64,000 nt of DNA from Parapusillimonas granuli (GCF_013416525.1 NZ_JACCEM010000003.1:430706-494705), one strand, 5' to 3'; shown: positions 16,316 to 26,856, counted from the stretch's first letter. Notes: generated from the sequence alone by a model not told the origin. A program made the numbers and translations.

Positions 16316-17002
16316 ATGCAGCAACCCACCCGAGCCGCACATGGGCCCACCCCCGGATCCGCAACCGAACATCGGGAATGGCAGGACGTCATCGACTTCT
16401 GGTTTCCCGAAGGGCGCTTGGCCGTCGTCGATGCCGGCACGCATCATGGCCATTGGTTCTGGCGGATGCGCGGCGGGGCGGATGGCGAAATCACGGCTCG
16501 ATTCTCGGATCTCGCCACGGAAGCCGCCGCGGGCCGTCTTGCCGACTGGGCGGCCGACCCTTACGGCCGGCTTGCGCTGATCATCGCGCTCGACCAGTTT
16601 TCGCGGTCGGTCTGGCGCGGCACCGCCCGCGCCTATGCGCAGGATACGGCCGCCTTGTCCTTGGCGATGGACGGCATTGCAAACGGCCATTATGCGGCGC
16701 TGGACAAGCCATGGCACAAGGTCGTCTTCGGCTTGCCGCTAGGCCACTGTGAAGGCCCGGATCACCTCGACCGCCTGAATCTCTTGATTCGTCTTCGCCG
16801 GGGCATCGCCGCGGAATCGCCGGCGGAGCTGCGGCCTATTTATCAGTCGCTGGTCAAGCAGGCCGGCGACGTCAGGCAGGTCATTGCGGCCTTTGGCCGC
16901 CATCCGCATCGCAATCAGGTGCTTGGACGCGGCTCGACTCCGGCGGAAGAGGCTTATATTGCGGAAGGGCGGTTTCCGCATTTAAGGGCTTTCGAAAGTT
17001 AA
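16316..17002 (+). CDS. DUF924 family protein
   Basis: 228-residue alpha-helical TPR-like protein of the DUF924 family. Family blocks visible are VIDFWFPEGR (near 25), LALIIALDQFSRSVWRGTARAYAQD (about 86-110) and the terminal HPHRNQVLGRGSTPAEEAYI. Widespread in proteobacteria with no known biochemical role. It lies between an acetyltransferase and a cupin gene with short gaps. Confidence 0.88.
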   Translation: MQQPTRAAHGPTPGSATEHREWQDVIDFWFPEGRLAVVDAGTHHGHWFWRMRGGADGEITARFSDLATEAAAGRLADWAADPYGRLALIIALDQFSRSVWRGTARAYAQDTAALSLAMDGIANGHYAALDKPWHKVVFGLPLGHCEGPDHLDRLNLLIRLRRGIAAESPAELRPIYQSLVKQAGDVRQVIAAFGRHPHRNQVLGRGSTPAEEAYIAEGRFPHLRAFES

Positions 17003-17021
17003 AGGATCGATAGGATTCAAG

Positions 17022-17351
17022 ATGAAAATTGATAATTTGCCGTTTTGCACCGTGGATTGGGACGCCATGGCACCCACCGAGCACAAGGGTGAACGGGGCA
17101 TGGCTTTATGGCGCACCAGTCAGTTCGGGCCCATCCGCGTTCGCATGGTGGAATACAGTCCGGGCTATCTTGCCGACCATTGGTGCTCGAAAGGCCATAT
17201 TCTGCTCTGCTTGGCTGGAACGCTGGAAACCGAGCTGGCCGATGGCAGGCGATACGTATTGACGCCCGGCATGTCTTATCAGGTGGCCGATGATGCGGAG
17301 GCTCATCGGTCGATGACGGAGACGGGCGCGAAGCTGTTCATCGTGGATTGA
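17022..17351 (+). CDS. DHCW-motif cupin-fold protein
   Basis: 109-residue single-domain cupin. The motif ADHWCSKGH (51-59) supplies His53, Cys55 and His59 as candidate metal ligands, with His95 in the second cupin motif. It begins MKIDNLPFCTVDW, characteristic of the small DHCW cupins. Function is not established; such proteins may be metal-dependent or ligand-sensing. Last gene of the GNAT-DUF924-cupin group. Confidence 0.85.
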   Translation: MKIDNLPFCTVDWDAMAPTEHKGERGMALWRTSQFGPIRVRMVEYSPGYLADHWCSKGHILLCLAGTLETELADGRRYVLTPGMSYQVADDAEAHRSMTETGAKLFIVD

Positions 17352-17356
17352 TCCTC

Positions 17357-17368
17357 GCGCCCGGGCGC
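17357..17368. terminator. GC palindrome between convergent genes
   Basis: GCGCCCGGGCGC, a perfect 12-base palindrome, lies in the 31-base gap between the cupin stop and the stop of the leftward ferric-reductase gene. As RNA the arms can pair only with a short loop, and no T-run follows, so a terminator role is tentative. Confidence 0.3.
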
Positions 17369-17382
17369 AGGCCCAGGGAATC

Positions 17383-18714
17383 TCAGCGCATTTCAAACAG
17401 CTCCTGATGGAAATCGCCCGCCCTCAACCCATGGGCGACCAGGTCTTCCCGCAGGGCGCGGCCGAACCCCGCCGGTCCGCAAAACCAGACGCCCGCGCTC
17501 TTCCAATCGGGAATCAGCTCGCGTAGCCGCTCGCCGCTCAAACGTCCGCCTTGGTCGCCCACCATCAAATGAAGGCGCACTCCCGCCGCCTGCGCATGCC
17601 GTTCCAGCGACTGGCGCGCCTCCTGTGCCAGCGTCGAGACGGGATGGAATAGATCAATCTCGTAGTCACCTTGCTTCCCCCGCGCCAGATCCTGCAGGCG
17701 GGCCAGAAAAGGCGTGATGCCTATTCCCGCGCCTATCCAGATCTGCCGCCGGTTGCCGTCGGCGAAATTGAACCGCCCATAAGGGCCTTCCACGGTAACG
17801 GCATCGCCCACCGCAAGCTTTTTGTGAAGCTGGCCGGTGTGGTCGCCCAGCCCCTTGGTGATGAAAGTGATTTCCCGCGTGCCCGGATGCCAGGCCGACG
17901 CGATCGTGTAGGGATGGGCGCCCTCGCGGCGATTCGAGGTCACGAAGGCGAACTGCCCGGCATCGTGCCCGGGCCATTCCGGGTCGATTTCAATACAGGT
18001 TTTCAGCGTGCGCATTTCGGGGTAATAGCTAAGCGCCTTGATGCGGCCGTGCACTTCGCGCTTGCGGCCGACATATCCCGTCAGGGCCATGATGGCGGCA
18101 ATGCCGCCGGCCGCCATGAAGACCGCCATGACGACGCCGACAGGCTGGCTCCAGTAGGAAAATTCCATGAGGATGACGCCATGGAAAACCAGTATCAGGT
18201 AGGCCGCGGCCAGCACCTTGTGCGTCTTGGCAAACAGATGGTATGGAAAGCGTTTGATCAGGGCCAGCACGACCAGCGCCATGGCGACATAGAACACCCA
18301 TTCGCCCAGGGTTTCGGCCAGCCCGCGCTGGGTGCGCAACACGGCTTCAAGGCCTTCGTAGGCCGGCCGCTCGCCTTTCGGGGGCTTGATCAGCCAGCCC
18401 CAGCCCACGGCCCACTTCGTGCCCTTGGCAAAAATCCAGTGCGCGGCGCTTGCGGCCAGCGCGGTGACGCCCAGCCACTTGTGCAGGCGGTACATCTTGT
18501 CCAGGCCGCCCAAGAAGCCTTCCAGGAATCTGGGGCGCAGCGCCAGTATCAGCGCCGCGCTCATGGCGGTCATGGCCATGACGCCCGAATATTGCACCAT
18601 GACGTGGCGCCAGGGAAAATAGCCGAAGGGCTGCGGCATGAAGGTGTCCGCCATGAGCCAAAGCCCCGTGACGAACGCGAATAAAACGACGATGGTAATT
18701 TTGATGGATTGCAT
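17383..18714 (-). CDS. ferric-reductase-like flavocytochrome / FAD-NAD(P)H oxidoreductase
   Basis: 443 residues from the ATG at 18714. The first 220 or so residues form about six membrane helices of the ferric-reductase / NOX type with candidate haem His residues (for example LHKWLGV, AAHWIF, FHGVIL). The C-terminal half is an FAD/NAD(P)H reductase domain with HPYTIAS flavin site, GIGITPFLA nucleotide loop and WFCGPAGFG. It passes electrons from cytosolic NAD(P)H across the membrane to an unknown acceptor. Last gene of the PHA/acetate operon (20-base gap after ackA), where it may dispose of excess reductant. Confidence 0.87.
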   Translation of the reverse strand: MQSIKITIVVLFAFVTGLWLMADTFMPQPFGYFPWRHVMVQYSGVMAMTAMSAALILALRPRFLEGFLGGLDKMYRLHKWLGVTALAASAAHWIFAKGTKWAVGWGWLIKPPKGERPAYEGLEAVLRTQRGLAETLGEWVFYVAMALVVLALIKRFPYHLFAKTHKVLAAAYLILVFHGVILMEFSYWSQPVGVVMAVFMAAGGIAAIMALTGYVGRKREVHGRIKALSYYPEMRTLKTCIEIDPEWPGHDAGQFAFVTSNRREGAHPYTIASAWHPGTREITFITKGLGDHTGQLHKKLAVGDAVTVEGPYGRFNFADGNRRQIWIGAGIGITPFLARLQDLARGKQGDYEIDLFHPVSTLAQEARQSLERHAQAAGVRLHLMVGDQGGRLSGERLRELIPDWKSAGVWFCGPAGFGRALREDLVAHGLRAGDFHQELFEMR

Positions 18715-18734
18715 GGGGCCGACCGGATCAGTGT

Positions 18735-19955
18735 TCAAAGGTTCGCCATGGCGTTCGAGCTCAGGAACGACTGTGCATGGCGGGCGGCGATCCATTCCTC
18801 GTTGGTAGGCTCCATGACGACCAGCACCGAGCTGCTCATGGACGAAAGCGTTTTCTGGGATGCTGCGTTCGCCTGCGGGTCCAGTTCCACGCCCAGCCAG
18901 GCCAGGTCCGCGCAGACCCGCTCGCGTATGGTTGCGTTGTGCTCGCCGACGCCGGCGGTGAACACCAGCATGTCCAGCCCGCCCAGCACAGAGGTCAGGG
19001 CGCCGATCTCGCGCACGATGCGGCGCACGTACATGTCCAGCGCCAGCCTGGCGCGCGGCTCATCGGCTTCGCGCGGCAGCAGTTCCCGCGGGTCGGGCGA
19101 CACCCCCGAGACGCCTTTGAGCCCCGATTCGCAGTACAGAATGTGGCTGACCTCTTCCAGGCTGAGCTTTTCGATCTCCATGAGGTAGATCACCGCGCCG
19201 GGATCCAGCGATCCGGGGCGGGTTCCCATCATCAGGCCGTCCAGGGCCGAGAACCCCATGGTCGTGGCAACGCTGCGCAGCGCGCGCATGGCGCACAGGC
19301 TGGCGCCGCTGCCCAAATGAGCCGCGATCACCCGGCCCCGTGCGTGCTCGCCATACTGCTCCGCAAGCGCCACCGTCAAGTATTCATACGACAGGCCGTG
19401 GAAGCCGTAGCGGCGCAGGCCGCGCTCCCAGGCGGCATAGGGCAGCGGCAGCATCTGCTCGACCTGGGGCACCGTGCTGTGGAAGGCCGTATCGAAGCAG
19501 GCCATCTGCGGCAGGCCGGGGTATTTTCCCAGCAGGATGTCGATCGCTTCCAGCGCGAACGGCTGGTGCAGCGGCGCCAGCGGCGTGTAATTGCGCAGGT
19601 CCGCCAGGACGTCGGCGTCGATGCGGATGGGGGCGGAGTATTTGCCGCCTCCATGGACCACGCGGTGCACCACCGCCAGCAGGCGGCCGTGGCCCAGCAA
19701 GGCATGGACACGTTGCAGAATGATTTCCACGGCGTCCCGATAGGGATGGCCGGGGTCCAGGCGCACGGCCAAGGGCGCGCGGCCTGTTTCATGGAGCTCC
19801 TGGCTTTGGCAGCCTATGCCCTGGACCTTGCCGCTCCAGGACGGATTGCGGGGCGCGGGGCCGGCGGCCGTATCGAACAGGGCGAACTTGATGCTGGAGG
19901 AACCGCAGTTCAGCACCAGGATGTGGGTCTGTGCGCAAGCGTGATCGAAGGTCAT
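18735..19955 (-). CDS. ackA: acetate kinase
   Basis: 406 residues, the usual length for acetate kinase. The ASKHA phosphate-1 motif LVLNCGSSSIKFAL (13-26), HRVVHGG, FDTAFHSTVP, GFHGLSYEY, AHLGSGASLCA and FTAGVGEHNATIRE are intact. Converts acetyl phosphate plus ADP to acetate plus ATP. It overlaps the phosphotransacetylase gene by four bases, giving the classical Pta-Ack overflow pair. The operon's FNR box suggests use under low oxygen. Propionate or butyrate kinase activity cannot be excluded. Confidence 0.93.
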   Translation of the reverse strand: MTFDHACAQTHILVLNCGSSSIKFALFDTAAGPAPRNPSWSGKVQGIGCQSQELHETGRAPLAVRLDPGHPYRDAVEIILQRVHALLGHGRLLAVVHRVVHGGGKYSAPIRIDADVLADLRNYTPLAPLHQPFALEAIDILLGKYPGLPQMACFDTAFHSTVPQVEQMLPLPYAAWERGLRRYGFHGLSYEYLTVALAEQYGEHARGRVIAAHLGSGASLCAMRALRSVATTMGFSALDGLMMGTRPGSLDPGAVIYLMEIEKLSLEEVSHILYCESGLKGVSGVSPDPRELLPREADEPRARLALDMYVRRIVREIGALTSVLGGLDMLVFTAGVGEHNATIRERVCADLAWLGVELDPQANAASQKTLSSMSSSVLVVMEPTNEEWIAARHAQSFLSSNAMANL

Positions 19956-21115
19956 ATCGGGGAATTCCTGTAATGGTGGGCCAGCAGCAGCGCCAGGGCG
20001 CAGGATGCGATGCGGGATTCATGGGTGTCGGCCCGGCTGGTCAGGATGATGGGCACCCGAGCGCCCAGCACCAGGCCCGCGCTGGCGGCGTCCGCCAGGT
20101 ACATCAGCTGCTTGGCCAGCATGTTGCCGCTCTCCAGGTCCGGGGCCACCAGGATGTCCGCCAGCCCCGCGACTTCCGAGTGGATGTCCTTGATGTGGGC
20201 CGCGGTTTGGGAGACGGCGTTGTCGAAGGCCAGGGGCCCGTCCAGGCATGCGCCGGTGATCTGGCCGCGATCGGCCATCTTGCACAGGGCGGCGGCGTCC
20301 ACCGTGGCCGGCATGGCGGGGTTTACGGTTTCCACGGCGGCCAGAATGGCCACTCGCGGCTTTTTCACCCCGATGGCGTGGGCCAGGTCGATGGCATTGC
20401 GGACGATGTCCGCCTTCTGCTCCAGGGTGGGCGCGATATTGACCGCCGCGTCGGTGATGATGAAGGGACGCGGGTAGTGCGGGGTCTGCATCAGGTAGCA
20501 ATGGCTGATCCGGCGCTTCGTGCGCAAGCCGGCGCTGTGCACCACGGCCTCCATGAGTTCGTCCGTATGCAGGTGCCCCTTCATCAAGGCCTCGACTTCG
20601 CCGGCGCGCGCCAGGGCCACCGCGGCGGCGGCCGCCGCCTGGCTGTCGGCCGCGTCGCGGACGTCCAGGCCGTCGAGCGACACGCCCAGCGCCTGGGCGG
20701 TCCGGGCCAGCAGGGCGGCGGGCGCCACCAGGACGGGTTCGATGAGGCCTTGGGAATGTGCGTCCAAGGCGGCTTTCAGGCTGATTTCATCGCATGGGTG
20801 CACCACGGCCACCCGGATGGGCGCCAGGCCGCTTACCTGCGCCAGCAAGGCATGCAGGCCGGCTGGCGGCGAGTCCTCGACGTGGATTTCGGGCGGGGCG
20901 CTGCGCGCGCACGTGATGGATTCCTGCGGCGCCTGGACATAAGCCTCGCCTTCGATGGCGACCGTGCCGTCGGGCAGCGTGCAGGTGCAGGCCAGATGGA
21001 TGCGCCGGCGGGGCGCATCCAGGGACGTGACGCGCGCCTCCACCAGGAACTTGTCGCCGACGGCGAACTCTTCGAAGGCCGGATTGCGCAAAGTGGACGG
21101 TGACGAATGAGTCAT
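19952..21115 (-). CDS. phosphate acetyl/butyryltransferase with a vestigial MaoC half-domain
   Basis: 387 residues. Residues about 85-387 form the phosphotransacetylase/phosphotransbutyrylase domain (MKGHLHTDELM, LMQTPHYPRPFIITDAAVN, LDGPLAFDNAVS, ILVAPDLESGNMLAKQL). It moves the acyl group from CoA to phosphate for the adjacent kinase. The first 65 residues resemble only the C-terminal half of a MaoC hotdog (GDKFLVEARV to GEAYVQAP). Full-length bifunctional relatives carry the whole hotdog with its Asp/His catalytic segment, which is absent here. Overlaps ackA by four bases. Confidence 0.88.
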   Translation of the reverse strand: MTHSSPSTLRNPAFEEFAVGDKFLVEARVTSLDAPRRRIHLACTCTLPDGTVAIEGEAYVQAPQESITCARSAPPEIHVEDSPPAGLHALLAQVSGLAPIRVAVVHPCDEISLKAALDAHSQGLIEPVLVAPAALLARTAQALGVSLDGLDVRDAADSQAAAAAAVALARAGEVEALMKGHLHTDELMEAVVHSAGLRTKRRISHCYLMQTPHYPRPFIITDAAVNIAPTLEQKADIVRNAIDLAHAIGVKKPRVAILAAVETVNPAMPATVDAAALCKMADRGQITGACLDGPLAFDNAVSQTAAHIKDIHSEVAGLADILVAPDLESGNMLAKQLMYLADAASAGLVLGARVPIILTSRADTHESRIASCALALLLAHHYRNSPI

Positions 21116-21128
21116 AAGTGTCGCGATC

Positions 21129-21875
21129 TCAATACATGTGCTGGCCGCCGTTCATGGCCAGGTTGCTGCCCGTCATGAAGGCGGCGGATTCGCTGCAGAC
21201 GAAGGCCACCAGGGCGCCGACTTCTTCGGGGCGTCCCAGGCGGCCGACGGGGATCTGGGAGATGATCTGGGTCTCGAGGACCTGGGGGTCGACGGCCGCC
21301 ACCATGGCCGTGTCCATGTAGCCGGGCGAGACCGTGTTCACGGTGATGCCTTTCCGGGCGACTTCGAGCGCCAGCGACTTGGTGAAGCCATGGATGCCTG
21401 CCTTGGCGGCGGCGTAGTTGGTCTGGCCGAACTGGCCCTTGCTGCCGTTGATGGACGCTATGTTGACGATGCGCCCCCAGCCGGACTCGATCATGCCGTC
21501 GATGAAGGGATGCGTGACGTTGAACATGGAATCCAGATTGGTGCGCAGCACGCGGTCCCAGGCGGACTTTTGCATCTTGCGGAAAGTGCCATCCTGGGTC
21601 ACGCCGGCGTTGTTGATCAGGATGTCCACCACATGGCCGTCGGTCCGGATGCGCTCGGCCATGGCCAGGCAGTCGGCTTCGTCCGCGACGTCGGCGCCAT
21701 AAGCCTGGAAGCGATAGCCCTGCTCCGCCTGCGATTCGAGCCAGGCCGCTACGCGATCGTTGGCGGGCGAATGGGCGACCAGCACGGTGTGGCCCTGGTC
21801 GTGCAGGGCGCGGGCGATGGCCTGGCCCAGGCCGCCGGTGCCGCCGGTGACCAGCGCGGTATGAGTAGTTGTCAT
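21129..21875 (-). CDS. phaB: acetoacetyl-CoA reductase
   Basis: 248-residue short-chain dehydrogenase of the PhaB group. NADPH loop TGGTGGLGQ (11-19), INNAGVTQDGTFRKM, catalytic Ser in SINGSKGQFGQTNY and YAAAK (Tyr/Lys), and C-terminal NGGQHMY are all characteristic. Reduces acetoacetyl-CoA to (R)-3-hydroxybutyryl-CoA for the polymerase encoded first in the same operon. No beta-ketothiolase gene is seen in the window. Confidence 0.93.
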   Translation of the reverse strand: MTTTHTALVTGGTGGLGQAIARALHDQGHTVLVAHSPANDRVAAWLESQAEQGYRFQAYGADVADEADCLAMAERIRTDGHVVDILINNAGVTQDGTFRKMQKSAWDRVLRTNLDSMFNVTHPFIDGMIESGWGRIVNIASINGSKGQFGQTNYAAAKAGIHGFTKSLALEVARKGITVNTVSPGYMDTAMVAAVDPQVLETQIISQIPVGRLGRPEEVGALVAFVCSESAAFMTGSNLAMNGGQHMY

Positions 21876-21898
21876 GATGTTTCCTTCAAGAGTGGATG

Positions 21899-23029
21899 TC
21901 AGGCCATGCTGTTGATGGCCGAACGGAAGCGCCGCAACGACAGCGCGAACATGATCGAACCGATGATCAATAGGGACAGGAACGACGGCCAGACGACGTC
22001 GAAGCCCGCGCCCCGATACAGGATCGCCTGGCCCAGTTCGACGAAATGCGTGGTGGGAGCGGCCAGCATCAGGTCTTGCACCGGCGCCGGCATGCTCTCG
22101 CGCGGGGTGGTGCCGCCGGACAGCATCTGCAAGGGCAGCAGGATCAGCATCATCAGCATGCCGAACTGCGGCATGTTGCGTGCCAGGGTGGCCAGATAGG
22201 TTCCCATCGAGGTCATGGCGAACAGATGCAGGGCCGCGCCGCAGAAGAACAGCGGCAGCGAACCGTCTATGGGCACATGCAGCAGGCCGCGCACGATGCC
22301 GTTGAGCGAGAGGGCGGCCGCGGCCAGGACGACGAGGCTCATCGACCAGACCTTGGACAGCATGATCTGCAGGGGCGTCACGGGCATGACCAGCAGGTGC
22401 TCTATGGTCCCGTGTTCCCGTTCGCGGATCAGCGCGGCGCCCGTCAGGATGATGGACAGCATGGTGATCTGGTTGATGATCTCCATCAGGCCGCCGAACC
22501 AGGCTTTTTCCAGGCCGGGGTTGAATCTGGCCCGCAGCACCAGGTCCACCGGCGCCGCCTGCACGGGGTTGCGTTCGCGCAGGAAGGTGTCGATCTCGCC
22601 CTGTATGATCTGCTGGATGTTGCCGTTGCCCGTGAAGGCCTGGCTCATGCGCGTGGCGTCCACGTTGATCTGGATCTCGGCATTGCGCCCCGCCAGCAGG
22701 TCGCGCTGGAAGTTGGGCGGAATGTTCAGCACGAAGGAGTAGCGGCCGATGTCCATGCCGGGGTCGACCTCCCGGTGGCTGATCATGGCGGGCGCGATGA
22801 ACTGGGGCGGGTAGAACGCGGCGGTGATCTGCTGGGAAAGCGGGGAATGGTCCTCGTCCACGATGGCGATGGAGACGTGGTGCAGCGTTTCAGGCACCGC
22901 CGTGGCGGCGGTATAGACCGAGACGGTGAACGAGAATGCGATCAATGCCAGCATGACGGGGTCGCGCCACAGGCTCCAGAGTTCCTTGATGCCCAGCCGC
23001 CAGATGGTCGCCATGGATTTGAGCTTCAT
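21899..23029 (-). CDS. ABC-2 type transporter permease (YhhJ-like)
   Basis: 376 residues with an N-terminal helix (about 25-45), a large periplasmic loop (about 50-175) and five C-terminal helices, the DrrB/YhhJ ABC-2 layout. It begins 1 base after the stop of the fused ATPase-permease gene. With 23031 (ATPases plus permease), 25780 (periplasmic adaptor) and 26862 (outer-membrane channel) it forms a complete tripartite efflux system. Confidence 0.92.
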   Translation of the reverse strand: MKLKSMATIWRLGIKELWSLWRDPVMLALIAFSFTVSVYTAATAVPETLHHVSIAIVDEDHSPLSQQITAAFYPPQFIAPAMISHREVDPGMDIGRYSFVLNIPPNFQRDLLAGRNAEIQINVDATRMSQAFTGNGNIQQIIQGEIDTFLRERNPVQAAPVDLVLRARFNPGLEKAWFGGLMEIINQITMLSIILTGAALIREREHGTIEHLLVMPVTPLQIMLSKVWSMSLVVLAAAALSLNGIVRGLLHVPIDGSLPLFFCGAALHLFAMTSMGTYLATLARNMPQFGMLMMLILLPLQMLSGGTTPRESMPAPVQDLMLAAPTTHFVELGQAILYRGAGFDVVWPSFLSLLIIGSIMFALSLRRFRSAINSMA

Positions 23030-23030
23030 G

Positions 23031-25775
23031 TCAGCGGTCCTGCTTGCGAAGAAGGGCGACGGCCATGCCCAGGATCACGGGGATGGACAGCATCATGGGC
23101 CATATCGACGGCCACAAGTCCCGGAACTCCAGCGCCTTGTTGAAGATCCCGCGGCTGATCGTGAACATGTAGGCGGCCGGGTAGGTGTTGCCGATGATCC
23201 GACCCAGCCCCTCCATGGAACTGACGGGGTCCATCAGGCCCGAGAACTGGATGGCGGGAATGAGGGTGGCGATCATGGTGAAGAACATGGCGGCAATCTG
23301 GCTGCGCGTCATGGCCGACGCCAGCAGGCCGAGGCCGGTGGCGGCGACGCAATACAGGACGCCGGTCAAGGCCAGGGTCGGCAGGCTGCCCTTGATCGGC
23401 ACGCCGAAAACGGTGACCGACAGCAGACACATCGCCAGGAGATTCACCAAGGCCAGGCCGATGTAGGGAAGCTGCTTGCCCAGCAGGAATTCGCTGCGGG
23501 TGACGGGGGTGACGTACAGATTGATGATCGAGCCGATTTCCTTTTCACGGACCACGGCCAGGGCGGTCAGCATGGCCGGCAGCATCATGAGCAGCAATGG
23601 AATGACCACGGGCACCATGGCCGGCAGGCTGCGCACGTCCGGGTTGTAGCGGAAGCGGGTTTCCAGGCTGGCCGGCGGGCTTGCCTGCGTGCCCAGCCGT
23701 TCGCGCGCCTGCTGCATCAGCCATTGCTGGTGCAGGCCCTGGACATAGCCTTTGACGGTCTCGGCCCGTTGCGGCATGGCGCCGTCTATCCAGGCGCCGA
23801 TCTGGGCCGTGCGGCCATGCAGCAGGTCGCGTCCGAAGCCGGGCGGTATCTCGATGGCCAAGGAAATCTCGCCGCTGCGCAGGCGGCGGTCCATGTCGGC
23901 ATCGCTGGCGATGGGGGGATGTTCGACGAAGTAGCGCGACCCCGCCACGTTCAGCGCATAGTCGCGGCTGATGGTGGTCTGGTCGCGGTCCAGCACCGCG
24001 AAGCGCAGGTTCTCCACGTCCATGCTGATCCCGAAGCCGATGACGAACATCAGCACCAGGGAGCCGAGCAGGGCGAGCGTGCCGCGCACCGGGTCGCGGC
24101 GCAGTTCCATCGATTCGCGCCGGGCGATGCTCAGCAGCCGGGCCAGGCTGAAAGAGGCGATGCGCCCGGCGCCGTCCGGCGCATCCGCATCCCGCGCCTC
24201 GGCCGCGGGGCCGGGCGCTTCATGAGCGTCCGGCGCGGCCGTTTCATCGCTGGCGTCGAGCAGATAGCGGATGAAGGCTTCTTCCAGCGTGGCGGCTCCT
24301 TTCTTCCGCACCAGCTCGGCGGGCCGGTCGCTTTCCAGCACGCGCCCCGCATGCATCATCGACATCCGGTCGCAGCGTTCCGCTTCATTCATGAAGTGGG
24401 TGGAGATGAAGATCGTCACGCGGTCGCGCCGTGAAAGCGTAATCAGCAGGCGCCAGAACTCATCACGGGCGATCGGGTCCACTCCGGACGTGGGCTCGTC
24501 CAGGATCAGCAATTCAGGCTCATGCACCATGGCCACCGCGAGCGACAGGCGCTGGCGGATGCCGAGCGGAAGGCTGTCGGGCAGCGCGTGCAGCACCTTG
24601 CCCAGGCCGAACCGCTCCACCATGGCGTCGACCCGCTCGTCGATGCGTTCGGGCGGCACATGGAACAGGCCGGCGTGCAGGACGAGATTCTGGCGGACCG
24701 TCAGTTCCCCATACAAGGAGAAAGACTGCGACATATAGCCCACCCGCCGGCGCACGTCGATGTCGTGCGGGTCGATCTTGCGGCCGAATAGCCAGGCCTG
24801 GCCCTCGCTGGCGGGCAGCAGGCCGGTCAGCATCTTCATAGTGGTCGATTTGCCGCAGCCGTTCGAGCCGAGGAAACCGAAGATTTCGCCGCGCCGGATA
24901 CGGAAACTGACATGGTCGACGGCCACGAAATCGCCGAAACGCATCGTCAGGTCGTGAGCCTCGATGGCGATGTCTTCCGTACCGGTTTCAGCCAGCGGAG
25001 GAATCACCACCGGCGCATAGCCCTCGCGCTTGCCGGCGGGCAGAAGCTGGATGAAGGCGGATTCCAGCGTCTTCGCGCCGGTCCTTTCCAGCAGCTCGGC
25101 CGGGGTTCCCGTCGACAGGACGCGGCCTTCGTCCATGGCAACCAGCCAATCGAAGCGCTGGGCCTCGTCCATGTAGGCCGTGGCGACGATGACGCTCATG
25201 CCGGGCCGGCGGCCGCGGATGCGGGCGATCAGCTCCCAGAACTGGGCACGGGCGAGCGGGTCGACGCCGGTGGTGGGCTCGTCCAGGATCAGCAGGTCGG
25301 GGTCGTGGATCAGGGCGCAGCACAGGCTCAGCTTCTGCTTCATGCCGCCCGACAGCTTGCCGGCCGGGCGCGACAGAAAGCGTTGCAGGCCGGTGCTGCG
25401 CGTCAGTTCGTCGATGCGGCGCCGGCGCTCGTCCGGGCCCTGGCCGAAGAGCCTGGCGACGAACTGGAGGTTCTCCTCGACCGACAAGGTCGGATACAGA
25501 TTCTTGCCCAGACCTTGCGGCATGTAGGCGATGCGCGGGCACGTGCGGTTGCGGTGCGTGCGCTCCGCCATGTCGCCGCCCAGCACATGGACGCCGCCTT
25601 CCTGTATGATCCGGGCCCCGGCCAGGATCGACAGCAGGGTGGACTTGCCCACGCCGTCGGGGCCGATCAGGCCGACCATCCGCGCCGTGGGCACGTCCAG
25701 GTCGATGCGGTCCAATGCCTGGGTCTCGCCGTAGCGATGGCTCAGGCCTTTGATGCGGGCGACGCAAGCATCCAT
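23031..25775 (-). CDS. fused ABC ATPase-ATPase-permease (RbbA/YhiH type)
   Basis: 914 residues from the ATG at 25775 (an ATG at 25799 inside the upstream gene's end would add 8). First ATPase domain, residues about 5-230, has [20 protein letters not shown] and [13 protein letters not shown]. Second, about 260-480, has GSNGCGKST and [12 protein letters not shown] with the degenerate signature [11 protein letters not shown] usual in this family. A C-terminal ABC-2 permease domain follows from about 540. RbbA was described as ribosome-associated in E. coli, but here the efflux context (adaptor, second permease, outer-membrane protein) argues for export. Confidence 0.92.
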   Translation of the reverse strand: MDACVARIKGLSHRYGETQALDRIDLDVPTARMVGLIGPDGVGKSTLLSILAGARIIQEGGVHVLGGDMAERTHRNRTCPRIAYMPQGLGKNLYPTLSVEENLQFVARLFGQGPDERRRRIDELTRSTGLQRFLSRPAGKLSGGMKQKLSLCCALIHDPDLLILDEPTTGVDPLARAQFWELIARIRGRRPGMSVIVATAYMDEAQRFDWLVAMDEGRVLSTGTPAELLERTGAKTLESAFIQLLPAGKREGYAPVVIPPLAETGTEDIAIEAHDLTMRFGDFVAVDHVSFRIRRGEIFGFLGSNGCGKSTTMKMLTGLLPASEGQAWLFGRKIDPHDIDVRRRVGYMSQSFSLYGELTVRQNLVLHAGLFHVPPERIDERVDAMVERFGLGKVLHALPDSLPLGIRQRLSLAVAMVHEPELLILDEPTSGVDPIARDEFWRLLITLSRRDRVTIFISTHFMNEAERCDRMSMMHAGRVLESDRPAELVRKKGAATLEEAFIRYLLDASDETAAPDAHEAPGPAAEARDADAPDGAGRIASFSLARLLSIARRESMELRRDPVRGTLALLGSLVLMFVIGFGISMDVENLRFAVLDRDQTTISRDYALNVAGSRYFVEHPPIASDADMDRRLRSGEISLAIEIPPGFGRDLLHGRTAQIGAWIDGAMPQRAETVKGYVQGLHQQWLMQQARERLGTQASPPASLETRFRYNPDVRSLPAMVPVVIPLLLMMLPAMLTALAVVREKEIGSIINLYVTPVTRSEFLLGKQLPYIGLALVNLLAMCLLSVTVFGVPIKGSLPTLALTGVLYCVAATGLGLLASAMTRSQIAAMFFTMIATLIPAIQFSGLMDPVSSMEGLGRIIGNTYPAAYMFTISRGIFNKALEFRDLWPSIWPMMLSIPVILGMAVALLRKQDR

Positions 25776-25779
25776 GGGC

Positions 25780-26856
25780 TTACTCGGGCAGGCGGACATT
25801 CAGGAACTCGGGCCAGGACTGCGACGGATCGTAGCGGACCCAGGCGACGCCGGGCAGGCCGGTCTTGACCTGTTCCAGGTTTTTTTGCAGCAGGTCCACC
25901 GGGAGGCGGGCCTTGATGCGGAACATCAGCTTCTGCCGTTCGCTGGCGGTTTCCACGGTCTTGGGCGTGAATTGCGCCTGGCTGGCAACGAAAGAGATCT
26001 TTGCCGGAATGACGTAGTTGGGCGCCGCATCCAGAATGATGCGCACGTCGCTGCCCATGGCCAGGCGGCCGGCTATCGTCTCGGGCATGAAGAAGGTCAT
26101 GGTCACGTCGGCCAGGTCGAGCATGTTCAATACCCTGCCGCCGGCCGCCAGCACTTCCCCCGGCTGTGCCACGCGCAATTGGATGCGCCCGTCGCGTGGA
26201 GCCTTGAGCCGGCTGTCCTCGAGGTCGGAGCGGATGCGCGTCACGGTCGCGGCCGCCGCGGCGACGGCCGATTCGGCGCCTACCTGGTCGGCCTTTGCCG
26301 CGGTCACGCCGGCCTGCGCGGAGATGACCTGGGCCTTGGCGGCCTCCAGCCTCGCTTCCGCGCCATGGACGCCGGCGCGGTCGTCGTCCAGCTCTTGCTG
26401 CGAGGTGGCGCCCCGCTTGGCCAGCGTGCTGGAGCGGCGCAGGCGCTGCCGGGCAAGGTTCAGGTCGCTTTCGCGCTGCCGGACGAGCGCCTGGTTGGTC
26501 GCCACTTCGCTTTCGCGCAACGCGACCTGGGCCCGGGCCGCCGCAACGGCGTGGTCGGCTTGGCGCTGGCGGGCTTGGGCTTCTTCCAGCTGCGCCTGCA
26601 GGGACTCCGGATTCATGATCGCCAGGGTCTGGCCGGCTTTCACGAAATCGCCCTCGTTGACCAGGATCTGCTCCACGCGGCCCGGGAGCTTGGTGGCGAT
26701 ATCGATTTCAGTGGCTTCGATGCGGCCGTTGCCCTGCATGAATCCGGGCGGCGGCCCGCCATCCCGGGACAGATGCCATGCCGCGTAGGCGCCCGCGGCG
26801 ATGGCGGCGATCAGGAGCAGCGGCAGGGATTTCTTGATTTTTTCAGTCAGGCTCAT
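25780..26856 (-). CDS. HlyD-family periplasmic adaptor protein (YhiI-like)
   Basis: 358-residue membrane-fusion protein: N-terminal anchor helix (about 9-28), lipoyl half-motif [21 protein letters not shown], a long coiled-coil hairpin (about 75-195, rich in Ala/Gln/Glu/Arg) and a second lipoyl/beta-barrel part with [19 protein letters not shown]. Links the inner-membrane ABC complex to the outer-membrane channel encoded 5 bases upstream. Confidence 0.92.
   Translation of the reverse strand: MSLTEKIKKSLPLLLIAAIAAGAYAAWHLSRDGGPPPGFMQGNGRIEATEIDIATKLPGRVEQILVNEGDFVKAGQTLAIMNPESLQAQLEEAQARQRQADHAVAAARAQVALRESEVATNQALVRQRESDLNLARQRLRRSSTLAKRGATSQQELDDDRAGVHGAEARLEAAKAQVISAQAGVTAAKADQVGAESAVAAAAATVTRIRSDLEDSRLKAPRDGRIQLRVAQPGEVLAAGGRVLNMLDLADVTMTFFMPETIAGRLAMGSDVRIILDAAPNYVIPAKISFVASQAQFTPKTVETASERQKLMFRIKARLPVDLLQKNLEQVKTGLPGVAWVRYDPSQSWPEFLNVRLPE

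Noticed and set aside
22926..24434. Long plus-strand open frame of about 500 codons opposite the ABC genes
   Set aside because: It is His/Gln/Arg/Gly-rich and has no domain; it is the antisense shadow of high-G+C minus-strand genes. Similar long plus-strand frames across 17.6-30.2 kb were rejected for the same reason.
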